Origin: Taenia hydatigena
Taxonomy: Eukaryota; Platyhelminthes; Cestoda; Cyclophyllidea; Taeniidae
NCBI GenBank assembly: GCA_036345935.2
Contig: JADWOT020000008.1
Coordinates: forward strand, 5,125,114 to 5,189,113
Reading direction: 5' to 3'
Length of the DNA stretch: 64,000 bases
Under the pieces are notes generated by a model. The model was given only the letters and a program-made list of their open reading frames with translations, was not told the DNA's origin and searched no databases. Shown piece after piece: positions 50,001 through 62,121 of this stretch. Numbering within the stretch: position 1 is the first letter of the stretch; each line of letters opens with the position of its first letter. The translations under genes were made by a program, and so were the position numbers.

Positions 50001-53000
50001 CCATCGGCTGTGTGTGTTTGCTTGAACGCGGCATCAGCAAATAGTGCTTTGACTCTCAAGAATGTACTGCTTTCTCCATTTTTTTCAAGTGGTTACTCAA
50101 AATGTTTCTTGGTCTCATCCTCGTTTGTGGTTTGATGATGCACTCGCTACCTTGCGTAAAACAACGATTAGTTCGCTAGGTGCTTTGCTACCTTTGTTTT
50201 CAACTTATCGGGAGTCAATCCTACCATCTTGACAATCTTAGCTTTTATTCCGACCCTACTAAATTTAGCCCTATTTGATACTTGTGGTTGCACTGATCTC
50301 AGGTACGATGCACAGTGTACCTTCGTTTTCGTGTTCCATGACTTAAGCCGCGACTGCCGCCTCTTCGACAGGATGATTGGTGTGATGAGTCATTGATTTG
50401 TGTATTATTATTGCTGTACTCCAGGCTAGGGTTGGATTTGGTTCCATTTCTAGACACCGAGCTCACGAACATTCCGGCATTTTTGTATGAACCAGGTTTC
50501 AATTTTTTTTAAAGGAGGAACATGTATCACTTTTACACCTGATTTTCCCACGGTAAACTGCGGTTACTCAGATTTATTTGAGTGAACCCATAATATCTGT
50601 GTTTTTTTTTAAGTTGTTCTTGATTGGCATACTTTATCTTACCTCTCTTTGGGGCACAATTTGCTTGGGGATCAAGGATAGCCTTGTTTAGTAATGTTTC
50701 AAGTGTTTTTTTTTTTATCAGATTGGCTATAGGGCGAGCTCCGGATTCCCTGACCCTGCGTTTCTCATACCCTGAAAACTAGTGGCATCTAGAACCAATT
50801 TTTGCCCGAAGCATGTACCGAACTGCAGGTCTCTTTTTCCAGTCTTGCTTACCCTTTTGTACTCCATTCTAAGAATAGATGTGGGGAAAACAAATCTATG
50901 GGATTATATTAGCGCCATTTTTCATTGCGCAGTGTTGGGTCGAGCAACGACTAGATCCAAGCGGCATGCTTGGAATATGCTATTTCATTCCGGTGGTGCA
51001 CACACAAGTGCCTCTCGACTGAAAATTTCTGATAGAGCACCGATGACCTTTCCTTTCGACGGTAGCATTTTAGAACGAAACATTTCACTGCTCCCGGGAG
51101 GAAATTGGGTTGACCTTCTTCTGCTATCTAACTCGCTCATGATGACCTCATTTAATCACTGGGGCCGAATCAAGGGTGCTGATTCATTCTCCCATGCAAT
51201 TTCAACACTGGTCCCGTTTCCCCTAAGTCCCCTCCTCCGGCCTAATCTTGCTGACCTTCTATGCCTGTGACCCCTAGTTTCATGTTTACTTAACCCAAAT
51301 TCTTCAACTTTTGGACCTTTATTTAAAAAGAATACCCAATCCATTTATACTTTCCTGGGTTGCGCATGGATAGTACACGTGCTATGTTCCAAAAGCATTT
51401 AGCTCTCAGCCACTCCGCTCCTAAATTCTATCAATTCGACTGCCCTTGTTGAATTTCTTCCCTTTCCACCTTAAAAGATTAACCACAAGCCTGCTGATAT
51501 AAATTTGTTCACATTTGCAATTGTTTCTCGTGCTTTGGTTTCAGGCTTGATGTGATTTATCTCCCGTGGCAGCTGGTCGACCTAGCGAAATCTCACATGC
51601 CGTTAATCACTTCACCCATAATTGGAAGTTGATTTGTGTGGCTCTTAATTTACGTTCTTTGCGTGAAGGGTTAACGCACTGTCAGAAAAAGACGAGACAT
51701 CTTAATTCTGCCTGTTCAGAATGTAGGACTTGCATCCATCACTTGTAAAGTGGCCAGTGCAGTATCCGGGGCGAATTCCTTGTCTCAATCCTTTTGTGGT
51801 GCATTATTGTTTACACTATCTCGTTTTTGTGTGTTGTTTTGATCACTAATGCCTTGTTTGCCATCTTCTGTATTCAAGAGCAAACAAAGGGCACCATTGA
51901 GGACTGTCACAGGGGTCTTGTTTTGATTTGTGCTTTTGTGAATGGAGAGCCGTTACAAACTGCCTTATTTGTCTCTTGGTATGGGTATGCTCGCGAATAG
52001 CCCCCCTTTCTTACCGTCGGTGAATTTCATGAGAAAATAGTGGCCTTATTTCCCCTTTGTAGATTGAGCATTTAAAACTGAAGAAAATTTCCCGACGTCT
52101 GGATAATGTTTGGGAGTTGATGAGCCACTTGAGAGGTGAGAAGACTGAAAAACCCTGGTTTGACCTTTCCTCTGCGAGGGCTGACATCGTGAAGTCTGCT
52201 CAAGGCAAAGTATCCGATCTGGTTGGCAGTGTTCACGAGGTCTGGCTAAAACAGCTTGAACTGCGGGAGATCTTCAAACTGACCTTTATCAGTCACGACC
52301 CCAATCAGGTGCGCCTTTGAATGCACCGCATGTTCCCTAATTTTCATTTGTGGCCATCAGGTGATCATGATACTGGGGTTAATTCGCAGTTACATTCAAG
52401 TTAGATTCAAGGTAGCGTTCTTACCAGGAATTTATAACTAGAAGAGAGGGATTCAGTTGTCTCTCGATTATCTGTCGTTGGAGTAAAAAATCACGAAAGC
52501 GGAATGACAAAATACTGCGATAGCTCATCGCAAAGTTGAACGGACAAGAGGATTGGTTACCCACTTTGCTATACCTACCTCAAATAAAGAGTTTGAGCAT
52601 TCCAGCACGACTTAAACCGTTGTCAGTGGCTCTGTGCTGTCGATTACGCAGACAAAACATCTCACCAAAGCACCAACAGCAACAGCCAACAAAGCTTTTT
52701 AAGTAAGTGTCTGGAAAACGACGATAAAGTACGGACTGTACCCATTCATTCTGATAAACTAAAAGACAATAGAGATGGATTCAGGAATTTTAACAAACAC
52801 AACACAAGCCCAACCCTGCATTTCCATTCAAACCGCAGTGGCGAGTAAATCTTCGGCCTAACCTTTATGCACTAATGGTAGCTTTGAAGCAACCCTTTTT
52901 GTTGCGCCTTTTGTATGAAGTGGAATTGGTTGTATTTCTGCTTACCACTGTAATTCCTTTCTGGAATCGGCATAACAGCATGGCGAGAATAGCGTGTTGG

Positions 53001-56000
53001 CATAAATTATTTGAAAAGACAGCTGTTAATTTTGGTCCTGAGATTAGATCTGCTACGTGGTGGAACTATGTTAAAACTGAGGTGAATACTGATGAGGATA
53101 ATCAAAATCTGTAATAGAAACGGGTTTTCAATGCAGTAAGCATAAGTCAGCAATAAGGCCTGAGAGGTTGAAAGCAAGTCACTAAGGCATGTAGCCTGAA
53201 GGACAACCATATCGATACCTTTCTCTTACGTATATGGGTAAGTGATCCAATTGGCATTTTAGCCATTTTCAGTGGAGGTCAATGCTCCAAAGCCCAATTC
53301 TAATTCCATCTCCCTCTCTACTTCCTCTAACGCGGCTCCGCACGCCGATGGTGGCGTTGGCGGGCTGTGTTGCTGGTGCCAGCGTCTGCGAACCTCAAAG
53401 TCCGATTCGTGTCTTCCATGCATGCAGTGCCTGAGGCGGCCCGAAAGAGGTCACTACCACCACTGCAGACACTTCACAGCGAGTGGAGAGTCGGGTTTCG
53501 TCAGCGACTCAGACAATGCTCGTCGTCGACGACGCCATTACCAGCGCCTTCATGAACCGACTGCTCTCGCTGAACAACGCAATCGAAACCACTTTCGTTC
53601 TCTCTCTTTTCCCCTTCCCATCAATCTATTGCGATGTCTTCTCACCTCGCAGCCTTCTGAATCCTCCAAAGGTAACTTTTGCACTTACTCCAGTGCAACT
53701 CTACTACTATATTTGAAGCGAATTCGATGTTACAGTGAGGATTTCTCGGGCCATGCCAGTTTTGTTTGTGACTCTTCTTGTATGGCGAAACAAAGTATTC
53801 TATCACTTTACGGACTTTTCCCAACTCTGCTTGTGTAATTCTGCATTCTTGGCTTCACGACCTGCAATACACAAGTCGGGTCGCCTATCAACGCGCCAAA
53901 CAGCATGATTGGAACCAATGAAGCAAGGTCGATAAACCTTTTTGAATACCAGTTTATGCGTACATTTCACTATTGTTGTCATGCTGTCGCATCTTCCACT
54001 TCGGTCTGTGCATGTGATTACGCGGGATAATTGGTCCGTGAATACCTTGGTAAATTACGGTAGAGTAGTTTATTTCCACTTTATGGCTAGTCTAGTGGAT
54101 GGGTACTTCAATGGGACGCTTGTGGCTTTGTCAATGCATGCATAGCTTTGACTGGTGGTCGACGATGTTTTGGTGAGGTCTGTCACGCCACGTACGACCA
54201 TGATATAGTGTAGATTGCGTGCTTGATTGGTGATTAATAATTTGGCGCTGTAGTGCTGCAAGCAGTTTGGCATTGAGCGAGTGCTGTGGAACACTTATTT
54301 TCCTCCTGTTATTTTATGCAGCCTATATTCATTACACTCAATATGAAGTTGAGCCGCTGTTCTGCAAAACACGTTTACTGTCTGATTGCATTACCCCATG
54401 CATTATATGAGTAGCAAGTCGTACGCGCCTACTTAACGCTCGTTTTATCCCATATGTGGCGTGTACAAGAAACAGCCATTTTTTACATGCATCTGTGTGT
54501 GTGATTAGTACGGGTGTGTGCGTTGCGAACACGTGGTTCTGGATGCAGACGCTTTGCTTACTAGGCTCTTCTCCTTACTTACGAGTGTTGTTTGCAGTCC
54601 TTCGAGTGTCTTGTCAATAATTATTTCTCCGAGGCATTAGGTAGTGGTGAATTAGACTGAAGATTGGAATCGATTTAAAAAAGCACATAGGTGTGTGTTC
54701 TTCCATCATTATTACCATGTTCATGACTTTTAGTTGTGCTCCACAAAGTTCACTGCAGCAATATTTTAGCTCTCAACTCGCGAGATTATAAACAAAAGCT
54801 AGAGTTGAGAGTGAAACGACTCCACTCTGCCTGTTCAAATGTTCAAGCTTTGTGGTGTCGCTGTGTAAACAGAATGTATCAACTCGTGATTGCACTAGAT
54901 TACTTGTCACGTCCTCCGGTGGATTCTTTTTGAAGGAACCTAAGTAACAGATTTTTTAATCAACTGCTGCGCACTCCGTTCGTTGTGGCATTTTTTGCGT
55001 TTGAAGAGCCCATTTTAGAATTGTTTTAATGAGAAGCAGACGTGCAGAGTGAAAAAAATGGGGCTATTTTAACAGCTCAGTAGTCTATGTGTATTTCAGG
55101 GACATAATTCACTTTTTTATTGCCTTTTATTCCATTTATACCACTTGTAGTCCACGTGGGCGCACTCCCTTTTCGTATTTTTACATGGCCCACACGTCTC
55201 CAGCCTGATTACTAGCATCAAATTGCGACTTTTCTACAGATTGACTGCTTTAGATGGTTTTAGTTTGTCAGCACTGTACATATGGAAACACAGCACTTAG
55301 CACACTGTTAAGGCAAAAAGTTGGGTGGCGGACACTGCGTTCAAAGATCACAAATCTGTTTCACTAAATACACTCAAAAAATTGGAAAAAAGTTGGCCTT
55401 TTTGTTGAAAACCGAGTGAAAAAGGGACCTTGGAAATCGGTGCAGTTTGGCAGTTGAATCGTCGATAAAATTAACTTTTGGTAGCCATCGCACAGCCATT
55501 CATTAAATTACTGTTGTGGTCATTTTCGAGCACGCCATAGCCTGTCCCATTTACTGCCTTTTCCCATCACCGCAAGGAATGTTAACTTAGTTAAGACTCT
55601 ACTGTAAATGTTGGTGAAAGTCAAGCATTACCCACGAAGGAGGGGCATGCCAGTGGCTTTCTATGGAACCCTTCACACCTCCGATCCTGTTAAATCATTC
55701 TTGATTTACAATTCTTCATGTTGTTGGCCTTTTAGATGAATCAAGCACAAGCAATCAAGTGAGTTCTTTCGAGGAGTGCACTCCAATTAAGGGTAAGCAG
55801 CACTACTGTGCACCGGCGAATGCAGCATTTCTCTTCCCACCGCATTTCTCTTCGAATCCGGGGACGGCGCATTTCTCAACTGTTGTCAATCCAATTCACT
55901 CCCGGACTGGGGAGCATTCTGGAGGGTAAGTTTTTTGGCTGAGTGAGCGTTCGCTGTTTTTGGAGTAGTGTTACCCTTGCATTCCAATCTGTCCTAACAA

Positions 56001-59000
56001 CATGGATTTTGCCATCAAATCTCGAAGCGTATACACAATATGACTTCCCCATTGCTCTCCATTTAAAGACACTATCTAAACACCCTAAATGCCAGGGTTG
56101 CGCACGTCACTTCGAAAAAGACTTCACCTTGTTCGTCAGTCTCCTCGGACTGACTAATAAATTTTGAGTGAATAGGTAAAATGGAAACGTTACCATCTTT
56201 TGGTCTACTTCTTTATCCGTGTATGTGTTTTGTGTTTTCACTTGCCTTGCAGTTTTTTAAACTTTCTATTTGATTACTTCGGGCTTTAAGGTTATTCATG
56301 TTTTAGCTGGCTCCCAAAACCATGACGATCACAATGACCATATACGCTTGCGCGCTTGCGTTTACAAACGGCTTATCAAGAGCTTAGTCAAGCAAGAAAG
56401 ATTTTTGCGTATTCGCCCACTTAGAGCAGTGCGTTACTGGGTAGAGGGGCTAAGGGGAATGGCAAAAACCAACCAACCAGAAACTTCGTAAGCGAGGCAC
56501 ACTACCACCTGCATGCAATTCTCAGGCGCGCATAATCATATATTGGCTTGCTAAGCCTCTGGGCCGAATGTATATTTCCATTCCTGGATTTGTGAAACCG
56601 CGTTTCGCTGAGTCTCTGGTTTCAGCGTACCAGTCAAAGAGGCTGGCGGCTTGAATGTGCCAAATTGCGCTTCACTCCAACAATGCGTTCTTTTCCCGCA
56701 GTTGCGAATTAGCAGCAGGCGAGAGACCGAGATCTCCACTGCAGCCCTGCGACTCCACCTTTTCGGTGCTCTCCTCTACCGACGTTAACGGGGATGACAA
56801 CGATGACGATGTGGAAAATGCTGCTGTTGGGGCGGTCTTGACGACGGGGGAGGAGGAGGACTCTGCTCTCGTCACTTCACCCACTTCCTACTCCTTTCCC
56901 CATGATACTGACAACGAGGTCGATGAAAGTGAAGACGACGAACTGTTTGCGCATCTCTACCTTGGGAATGAATATAAGGGAAGACGCTGCTTGTCTAGGA
57001 GTCTCCCCAGTCTTTTGGGTTAGTTTCTAGGTAACCTTACAGTGGCTTCGTACTCCAGTCATATGACTTCGGAATTTGATGGTGGAATTGACTCTTGGGA
57101 TTCATGCAGGCAATAATCTTGAAAAGCCGAACCAGGTGTAAATCAGGGAGGTTTTTGCTACAAAATTTTCTCAAACGCGAGATTCATTTACATACATTGG
57201 TCAGTGAAGAAGAATCTAGAGCGTTCTACTGTCTATGTCTTCTTTAAATAAGAACAGAGCTTTTCAGTATTCCCTGTACCGTATTTAATTAATGGCTATC
57301 ATGCTCACTATAAGGTGAATTACGTGCTACGAGAAGTCGACGCTATGTTGACTTTGTTCTCATGAGTTTCCATTACTGTCGTGCTTCAACCGGTGTATCC
57401 ACCCAAAGTGGGCTTTGAGGTTTTTCCAAAAGGGGTACTTTGTGTCTACCACGTTTTTGCCACGCTAAAATTGGTGCGGCACTCAAAGGTATCAAAAGGT
57501 GTGTTCCATTCAAGGCCACGCTGCCTGAGACTTAAAATATGCGCCTACTCTCATTGATTTAAAATCAGCCGGTCTGCGACACAATTTCGTGTAGCCGCTT
57601 GTCACAAGCTCATAAAGAAACGCAGGTGACACTGGTAGGGCCTGGTCCAGCAACCAAATTTGTTGAAATCGTGATCAACACGATTGGGACCACGAACAAA
57701 ATCCTCTGAAATTGTTAAGCAACAATTCAGTCATTCCTGAGACTTACCATTTTCTGTGACGTATGCATTTATTAGACAAGCGACCTGTGGGGTGGAGTAT
57801 GCTACGGTCACTTGAGGAGTCCGTTGAGCAACAGCAGCAGCGACCGCAACAGCAACAAGAGGAGAACACCACAGAGGAGGCCTATGTGCCCATCATCATG
57901 CTTAGCGAAGAGGCTGAGGACGAAGCGGAGGGAGGCGACACGACACTTGGTGTTGGATCGCATTTTGAGGTGGGCGCTGGAGACGCTCGCAGTCGCCTCG
58001 CCTGGTCCCCGCTTAGTTGCCGCTCTGAGGATGTGAGTTTATGTCGTCGTCATCACCCAAGTACTTGTTACAAATTTGTCCCCTCTTAAGCGCTGAGGAT
58101 CGCTCAGCCTTGCTGATCAGGCATCAAACTGATCTCGAAAGCTGGGGTTAAATCACCTCATTTTTTCTAGGGGATGATATAAGTGCTTATTTGCTTCAAG
58201 CAGGAGTCTTGCAGCGCTACATTTGGAAGGTGTTATTGATTTTTGAGTGTTCTGTGGAACTTCTTCTCAATTCGGTTAACATTTTATGTGATCTTGTTTG
58301 AAAACCAGAGGGTGGAATTGGGTTTAACTAAGTCTAGTAAACATCGCTTTTAGGTTGACATAAACACTGGAAGGTATTGGGTTAATTCGGTTTACTATGG
58401 ATTTGATTATTTCTTCTATGCATAGCTTTTGGTATTTGCATTGGTTAGAGCTGTAGACGATTTTGGCAACACGATGGTTCTGGACAAAATTAAAGTCTTA
58501 CTATCCTAACCAGTCACTAATGTGAAGACAAAGAAAGTGAAAGCAAACAACTGGATGACGTTGCGTCCTGGTTTTGACCGTGAGTCATTTGCATTAAGCT
58601 GGCCAGCCTGGCTGCTGCGCTGCGCCTGTCACCGGCAGACTCGGAAAAGCTCTCCGAGGTGTTGCGTGATGGCTCTGAGGTGATAAGTTGGTTGTCGGGT
58701 CTCGAGGCCTCTCTCTATGTGCCTACCAAAGCCTCTGATCTCTTCTCCTCCGACCTTCTCTGTCGTCTCCGACCTGAGCTCAGTCGGGTGGAGTTGGACA
58801 AGCGCCTCAGCGAACTCCAGGTAAGACACTGGTCTGATAGTGCATGTGGGATCGTTTTCATTCTCTCCTCCCTTCTTCGCTCTTTGAATGTAAAATATCT
58901 TTGCTTTCAAAACTTCCTCTGTAGTCGTCCACCTTTAACTGAAAATAAGATAACTGAAACTTAATACAAGATCGTAAAGGTGTCAAGTTCAGCGAATGCA

Positions 59001-61876
59001 TATGACTTTTTAAAGGTTTTTACAAAGGCGGAAAGAGGTATGCAGGAAGATTGTGGACTTTATATAGATCTCTAAAGTAAATTTATCACATAGATTATGG
59101 AATAGGTATCGGAGGGCATAAGCCTATGGATTGGCGATTATGCTCACCTATCAGACACTCCTTGCCACCTAGTTCACCAAGCTTAGAGTTGTCACAAATC
59201 AGCCTCCTCATATTTCATCTGTTTCAACTATGCTCCTTTTGTAATCTTCATTACTCTGTCATTGTGATAGTGGACCTACGTGACACTGTATTCGTTACCA
59301 CGACACAACTGTTAGATATTTCTGGCTGAAAGTCTTATTTCCATATTGGACAAATGCAGAGAGACATTTTCACTCGGCATGCCTTATGTCCATGGTACGT
59401 TTCGCCTTTGTAATTTTAGCAACAGACTTTGCCTAAAGGCGATATTCCGTTGCTGGGCCGTAAAAACAAGTGATTTTTAATGCAGAACGGTCATATGGCA
59501 TGGGCCACCGCTAAACGTTTCCGAGACTGATGCAAATGTGTGCGTGTGAGGAAATAAAATTGTACTGCCGTCTCTGCACGACCATTTTTGATGTTCTGCT
59601 AGAAAAAATTCCTTTTTTGGGGCGCTCAACCACAGATTTGTTTGCTAATGGTTTGATTTCTTCACCTGCTTGATGGTTTTAAGAGTTACTGTATTGCACT
59701 GTCTGAGACCTCATTGAAGGCGTTACAGAGTGTATGGGTCTAAATAAACCAGTCCTGTGAACGAAAAGAGTGGTGAAATGATGTAATGTAACTGAAAGCT
59801 GCAAGTAGGGCAGGTATTTTTCTCTCATCATGTTGCATTCAGTGGAATCTGGCTCTCACCACTGGTGAGTTATGAGAATATTTGCCCGAGAGTCTCAGCG
59901 TGAGCATCACCTTTCCTGTTGGGGAAGCTTTGTGATTTTCTTCGTCACTGCGGGTAGTGCATCCTTTTATCAGCACCAATAATTAGTTATTCTGAATGGA
60001 TGCCACGGTTACCAGACTAAATCCGGTCATCTGGATTTCCTCAAGGTTGGGCAAAAACGTTGGCAAAGACGATTAAGTTTTAAGTTAAAAAAGCGGGAGT
60101 TTGCATTAAAGCAAAAAATTAACCTTGGTGTCATGATAGATCCAAGGTTTTCAAGATGAGCTCCAAAGTGGCCGTTTGAAATGTGGAAAGCATACACCGG
60201 ACGTTAAGATTAAACCTTGGCATCCTTGGTTTGTTAGGCAGGCGAGCACTGCGGACGTGCGTGGTTAGTTGTTTTTTTAAGAGGAGGCAAAGTAAATTTG
60301 CAATTCTGGCGTCTTAACGCCACACAAATAATCCAGGCCCACCTGTGTGAATCACCTGGGTAACAAAAGGTACTGCGATAATCGCATTGCTAGTTTACTA
60401 TTCACTTTGCCTTTAGTACTACGCCGGACGGTTGGAGCGTTGGCGTCAAGATGTGGGCACGCTGATTGAGAGGCACAAGGCACGTCTTGTAAAGCTCGAA
60501 CCCCAGGCCAATAAACTGCTGGCATCTGACCACGGCTTCCTCGCCTTCTTCCCAAGCTGGCTGGATATGATTGCCTCCAGGTTTATTATTATTATTATTG
60601 TTCCCTTTCATGCCTATGCGGTATTTATAAGTAGTATTAATTTGTTTACCTCTCCCACCTCTACAGGCGTTCGGAGGTGGAGCGAGAGTTGCGGTCACAG
60701 GTGCGTCTGCTGGACTACATTAACTGTGTCAGTTTGGACACCAAGAAAAAGCTACAGGAGATTGAAAATCAGGCCAGACCGGCTATATCCGAAGCCCAGT
60801 GCGTTGTGGAACAGTTGGGAGGTGCAAATGCCCTAGCAATTGATGCCACCGACTGCTACCAATCCAATGGATCGTATTTCCGAAGAAGTGCACCGGATAT
60901 TCCTGCGTTGACTGAAAGGCTTCAGGCAAGTTTTTCCCTAATTGGTTTACCATATTTATGACTGCTTGAAGTAGGTCTGGTCTTGTGGTATGGCAAATTT
61001 GATGAGCAGGTCTCATCGGTGTCGTTTGATGCCCAATCACGTGTCTGTTCAAAACGTATCTTTGGTGACTTCGATTAGAGATCATTCGAATTGGCGATAA
61101 TATGAGAAATACGTGTTCTAGGTAAACGTACTTTTGAAGCATAGGTGAAACAATGGCAACAACATGAAGGGTTCTCCACCGTCTGTTATTCTGGGAGGCA
61201 TTGGAATGCGATGTTAATTAGAAAACTGGTAAATCAGATGACGAGCGTCAAACTCTTTACTAGCGTCATCGAGGTAGGCACCCCAGATGCTGACAAGGCT
61301 CGCATAGTGATTAACATCTTTTGCCACATCATCGCAACCATCGTGTGAGGAAAGTGGCTCCGATAGCTTGTGCTGTCATCCGTTTGGTCGAATTGCTCTA
61401 TGCAGGATCTACTGGAGCGTGCTTCAGAGCTGGATCCTCGTAGCAACCTCCTCCGCCAACCATCGATTGAGGCACTTTCCGACAATCAGATCCTTCGAGC
61501 TCGTCTGAGGTCCTCGTTGGCTAGACTGCACAATCTCTCCTCCCTCTCTCCCTCCATCTGCACGGCACCACAAAACCAACAAAACCCCTATCGTCACACC
61601 GACGTGCCATTCCCACCACTACCACGTTCTAAACTACGGTGGAACTCGTGGAAGGCTCTCTGCACAGCCTTGCTACTCGTTATGCTGTCACTTCTCTGCT
61701 ACACAATCCTCCAGCCCGGGTGGTACAGCACTGAAGAAACCAGACACCGGTGCGACCGTGACCACTTTGTCTGCTTTGCTTCAGTGTGGTCACACTCCCT
61801 TTGCATTATTATCCCTTCTCTTCCCGCCTCGCCTGCTTACTCCCCTCCCTATTGTTTTCACCCACCTCCTACATAA
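47098..61876 (+). CDS. KASH-domain (nesprin-like) outer nuclear membrane protein
   Basis: Likely the cytoplasm-facing half of a LINC bridge, binding SUN proteins in the perinuclear space. Sixteen exons code about 1059 residues: 47098-47130, 47170-47277, 47362-47481, 47564-47849, 47947-48000, 49868-49944, 52063-52308, 53263-53671, 55736-55792, 55826-55925, 56702-57018, 57776-58032, 58599-58820, 60417-60580, 60667-60925, 61406-61876; all phases match. It starts MGDSVCCCVES. Residues ~12-310 and ~690-930 are helical and spectrin-repeat-like (SFERLSKECKSAVKRLTEV; RLERWRQDVGTLIERHKARL). Residues ~330-370 are Cys/His-rich (CCWC, CLPCMQC, HYHHCRH). A poly-Gln and acidic middle follows. A hydrophobic segment, ~987-1005 (ALCTALLLVMLSLLCYTIL), precedes a 54-residue lumenal tail ending PPPT, the terminal motif of KASH proteins. 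No calponin-homology pair is seen. Intron 15 has a GC donor. Exons upstream of 47098 cannot be excluded. Confidence 0.82.
48001..49867 (+). other. KASH gene intron 5
   Basis: 1867 nt, donor GTAAGT, acceptor CCTTTTTTCAG. No exon or repeat recognised inside. Confidence 0.65.
49945..52062 (+). other. KASH gene intron 6
   Basis: 2118 nt, donor GTGAGT, acceptor TTTCCCCTTTGTAG. It contains a 162-codon open stretch (50782-51270) with no recognised domain or splice context. Confidence 0.65.
52309..53262 (+). other. KASH gene intron 7
   Basis: 954 nt, donor GTGCGC (weak), acceptor TTGGCATTTTAG. The nearer CAG at 53270-53272 was rejected because it breaks the reading phase. Confidence 0.6.
53672..55735 (+). 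other. KASH gene intron 8
   Basis: 2064 nt, donor GTAACT, acceptor GTTGGCCTTTTAG. Nothing else identified. Confidence 0.6.
55926..56701 (+). other. KASH gene intron 10
   Basis: 776 nt, donor GTAAGT, acceptor GTTCTTTTCCCGCAG. Open frames inside (55943-56167, 56270-56491) show no conserved motif. Confidence 0.65.
57019..58598 (+). other. KASH gene introns 11 and 12 around the Gln-rich exon
   Basis: Intron 11 is 57019-57775 (donor GTTAGT, acceptor CATTTATTAG) and intron 12 is 58033-58598 (donor GTGAGT, acceptor TTTGCATTAAG). Between them is the exon with two CAG-coded glutamine runs (QQQQ-RP-QQQQ). Nothing further recognised in the introns. Confidence 0.6.
58821..60416 (+). other. KASH gene intron 13
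   Basis: 1596 nt, donor GTAAGA, acceptor TTCACTTTGCCTTTAG. No other feature supported. Confidence 0.65.
60926..61405 (+). other. KASH gene intron 15 (GC-AG type)
   Basis: The donor is CAG|GCAAGT, the standard form of the minor GC-AG class, and the acceptor is AATTGCTCTATGCAG. Phase 0 on both sides joins LTERLQ to DLLERASEL. No GT donor nearby restores the phase. Confidence 0.75.
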
Positions 61877-61902
61877 CGCGTGCTCGCTCGTTTTTCCAGA
61901 TG

Positions 61903-61908
61903 TTTATT
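61903..61908 (-). terminator. candidate PRPF19 polyadenylation signal
   Basis: TTTATT on the plus strand reads AATAAA on the minus strand, about 215 nt past the PRPF19 stop codon and only 27 bp beyond the KASH stop codon on the other strand. Confidence 0.5.
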
Positions 61909-62121
61909 CCCCCAAATGTATGTTTGACTTTGCTATCCTCGTCTGATTCGTTTGTACATTCATCGGAGTTAAGTGGTAATACGCACGAGATGAGTGGTTG
62001 AATTTTACTAAAGTAGACAACGGTACAACATCATATCCAGAGTACAGAGATTGGAGAACAAGTGGGCAAAAAAAATGCACTTGAGGCACCATAAGGGCGG
62101 AAGAAAGCGATCAACGCGCAC

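Noticed and set aside
50782..51270. 162-codon open frame inside KASH intron 6
   Set aside because: It begins and ends without splice sites in usable phase, shows no conserved motif and would disrupt the phase-0 junction between flanking exons.
53272..53274. CAG acceptor at 53270-53272 for KASH exon 8
   Set aside because: It would need a phase 1 donor upstream; the TTTTAG acceptor ending at 53262 joins in phase 0 and extends the same frame.
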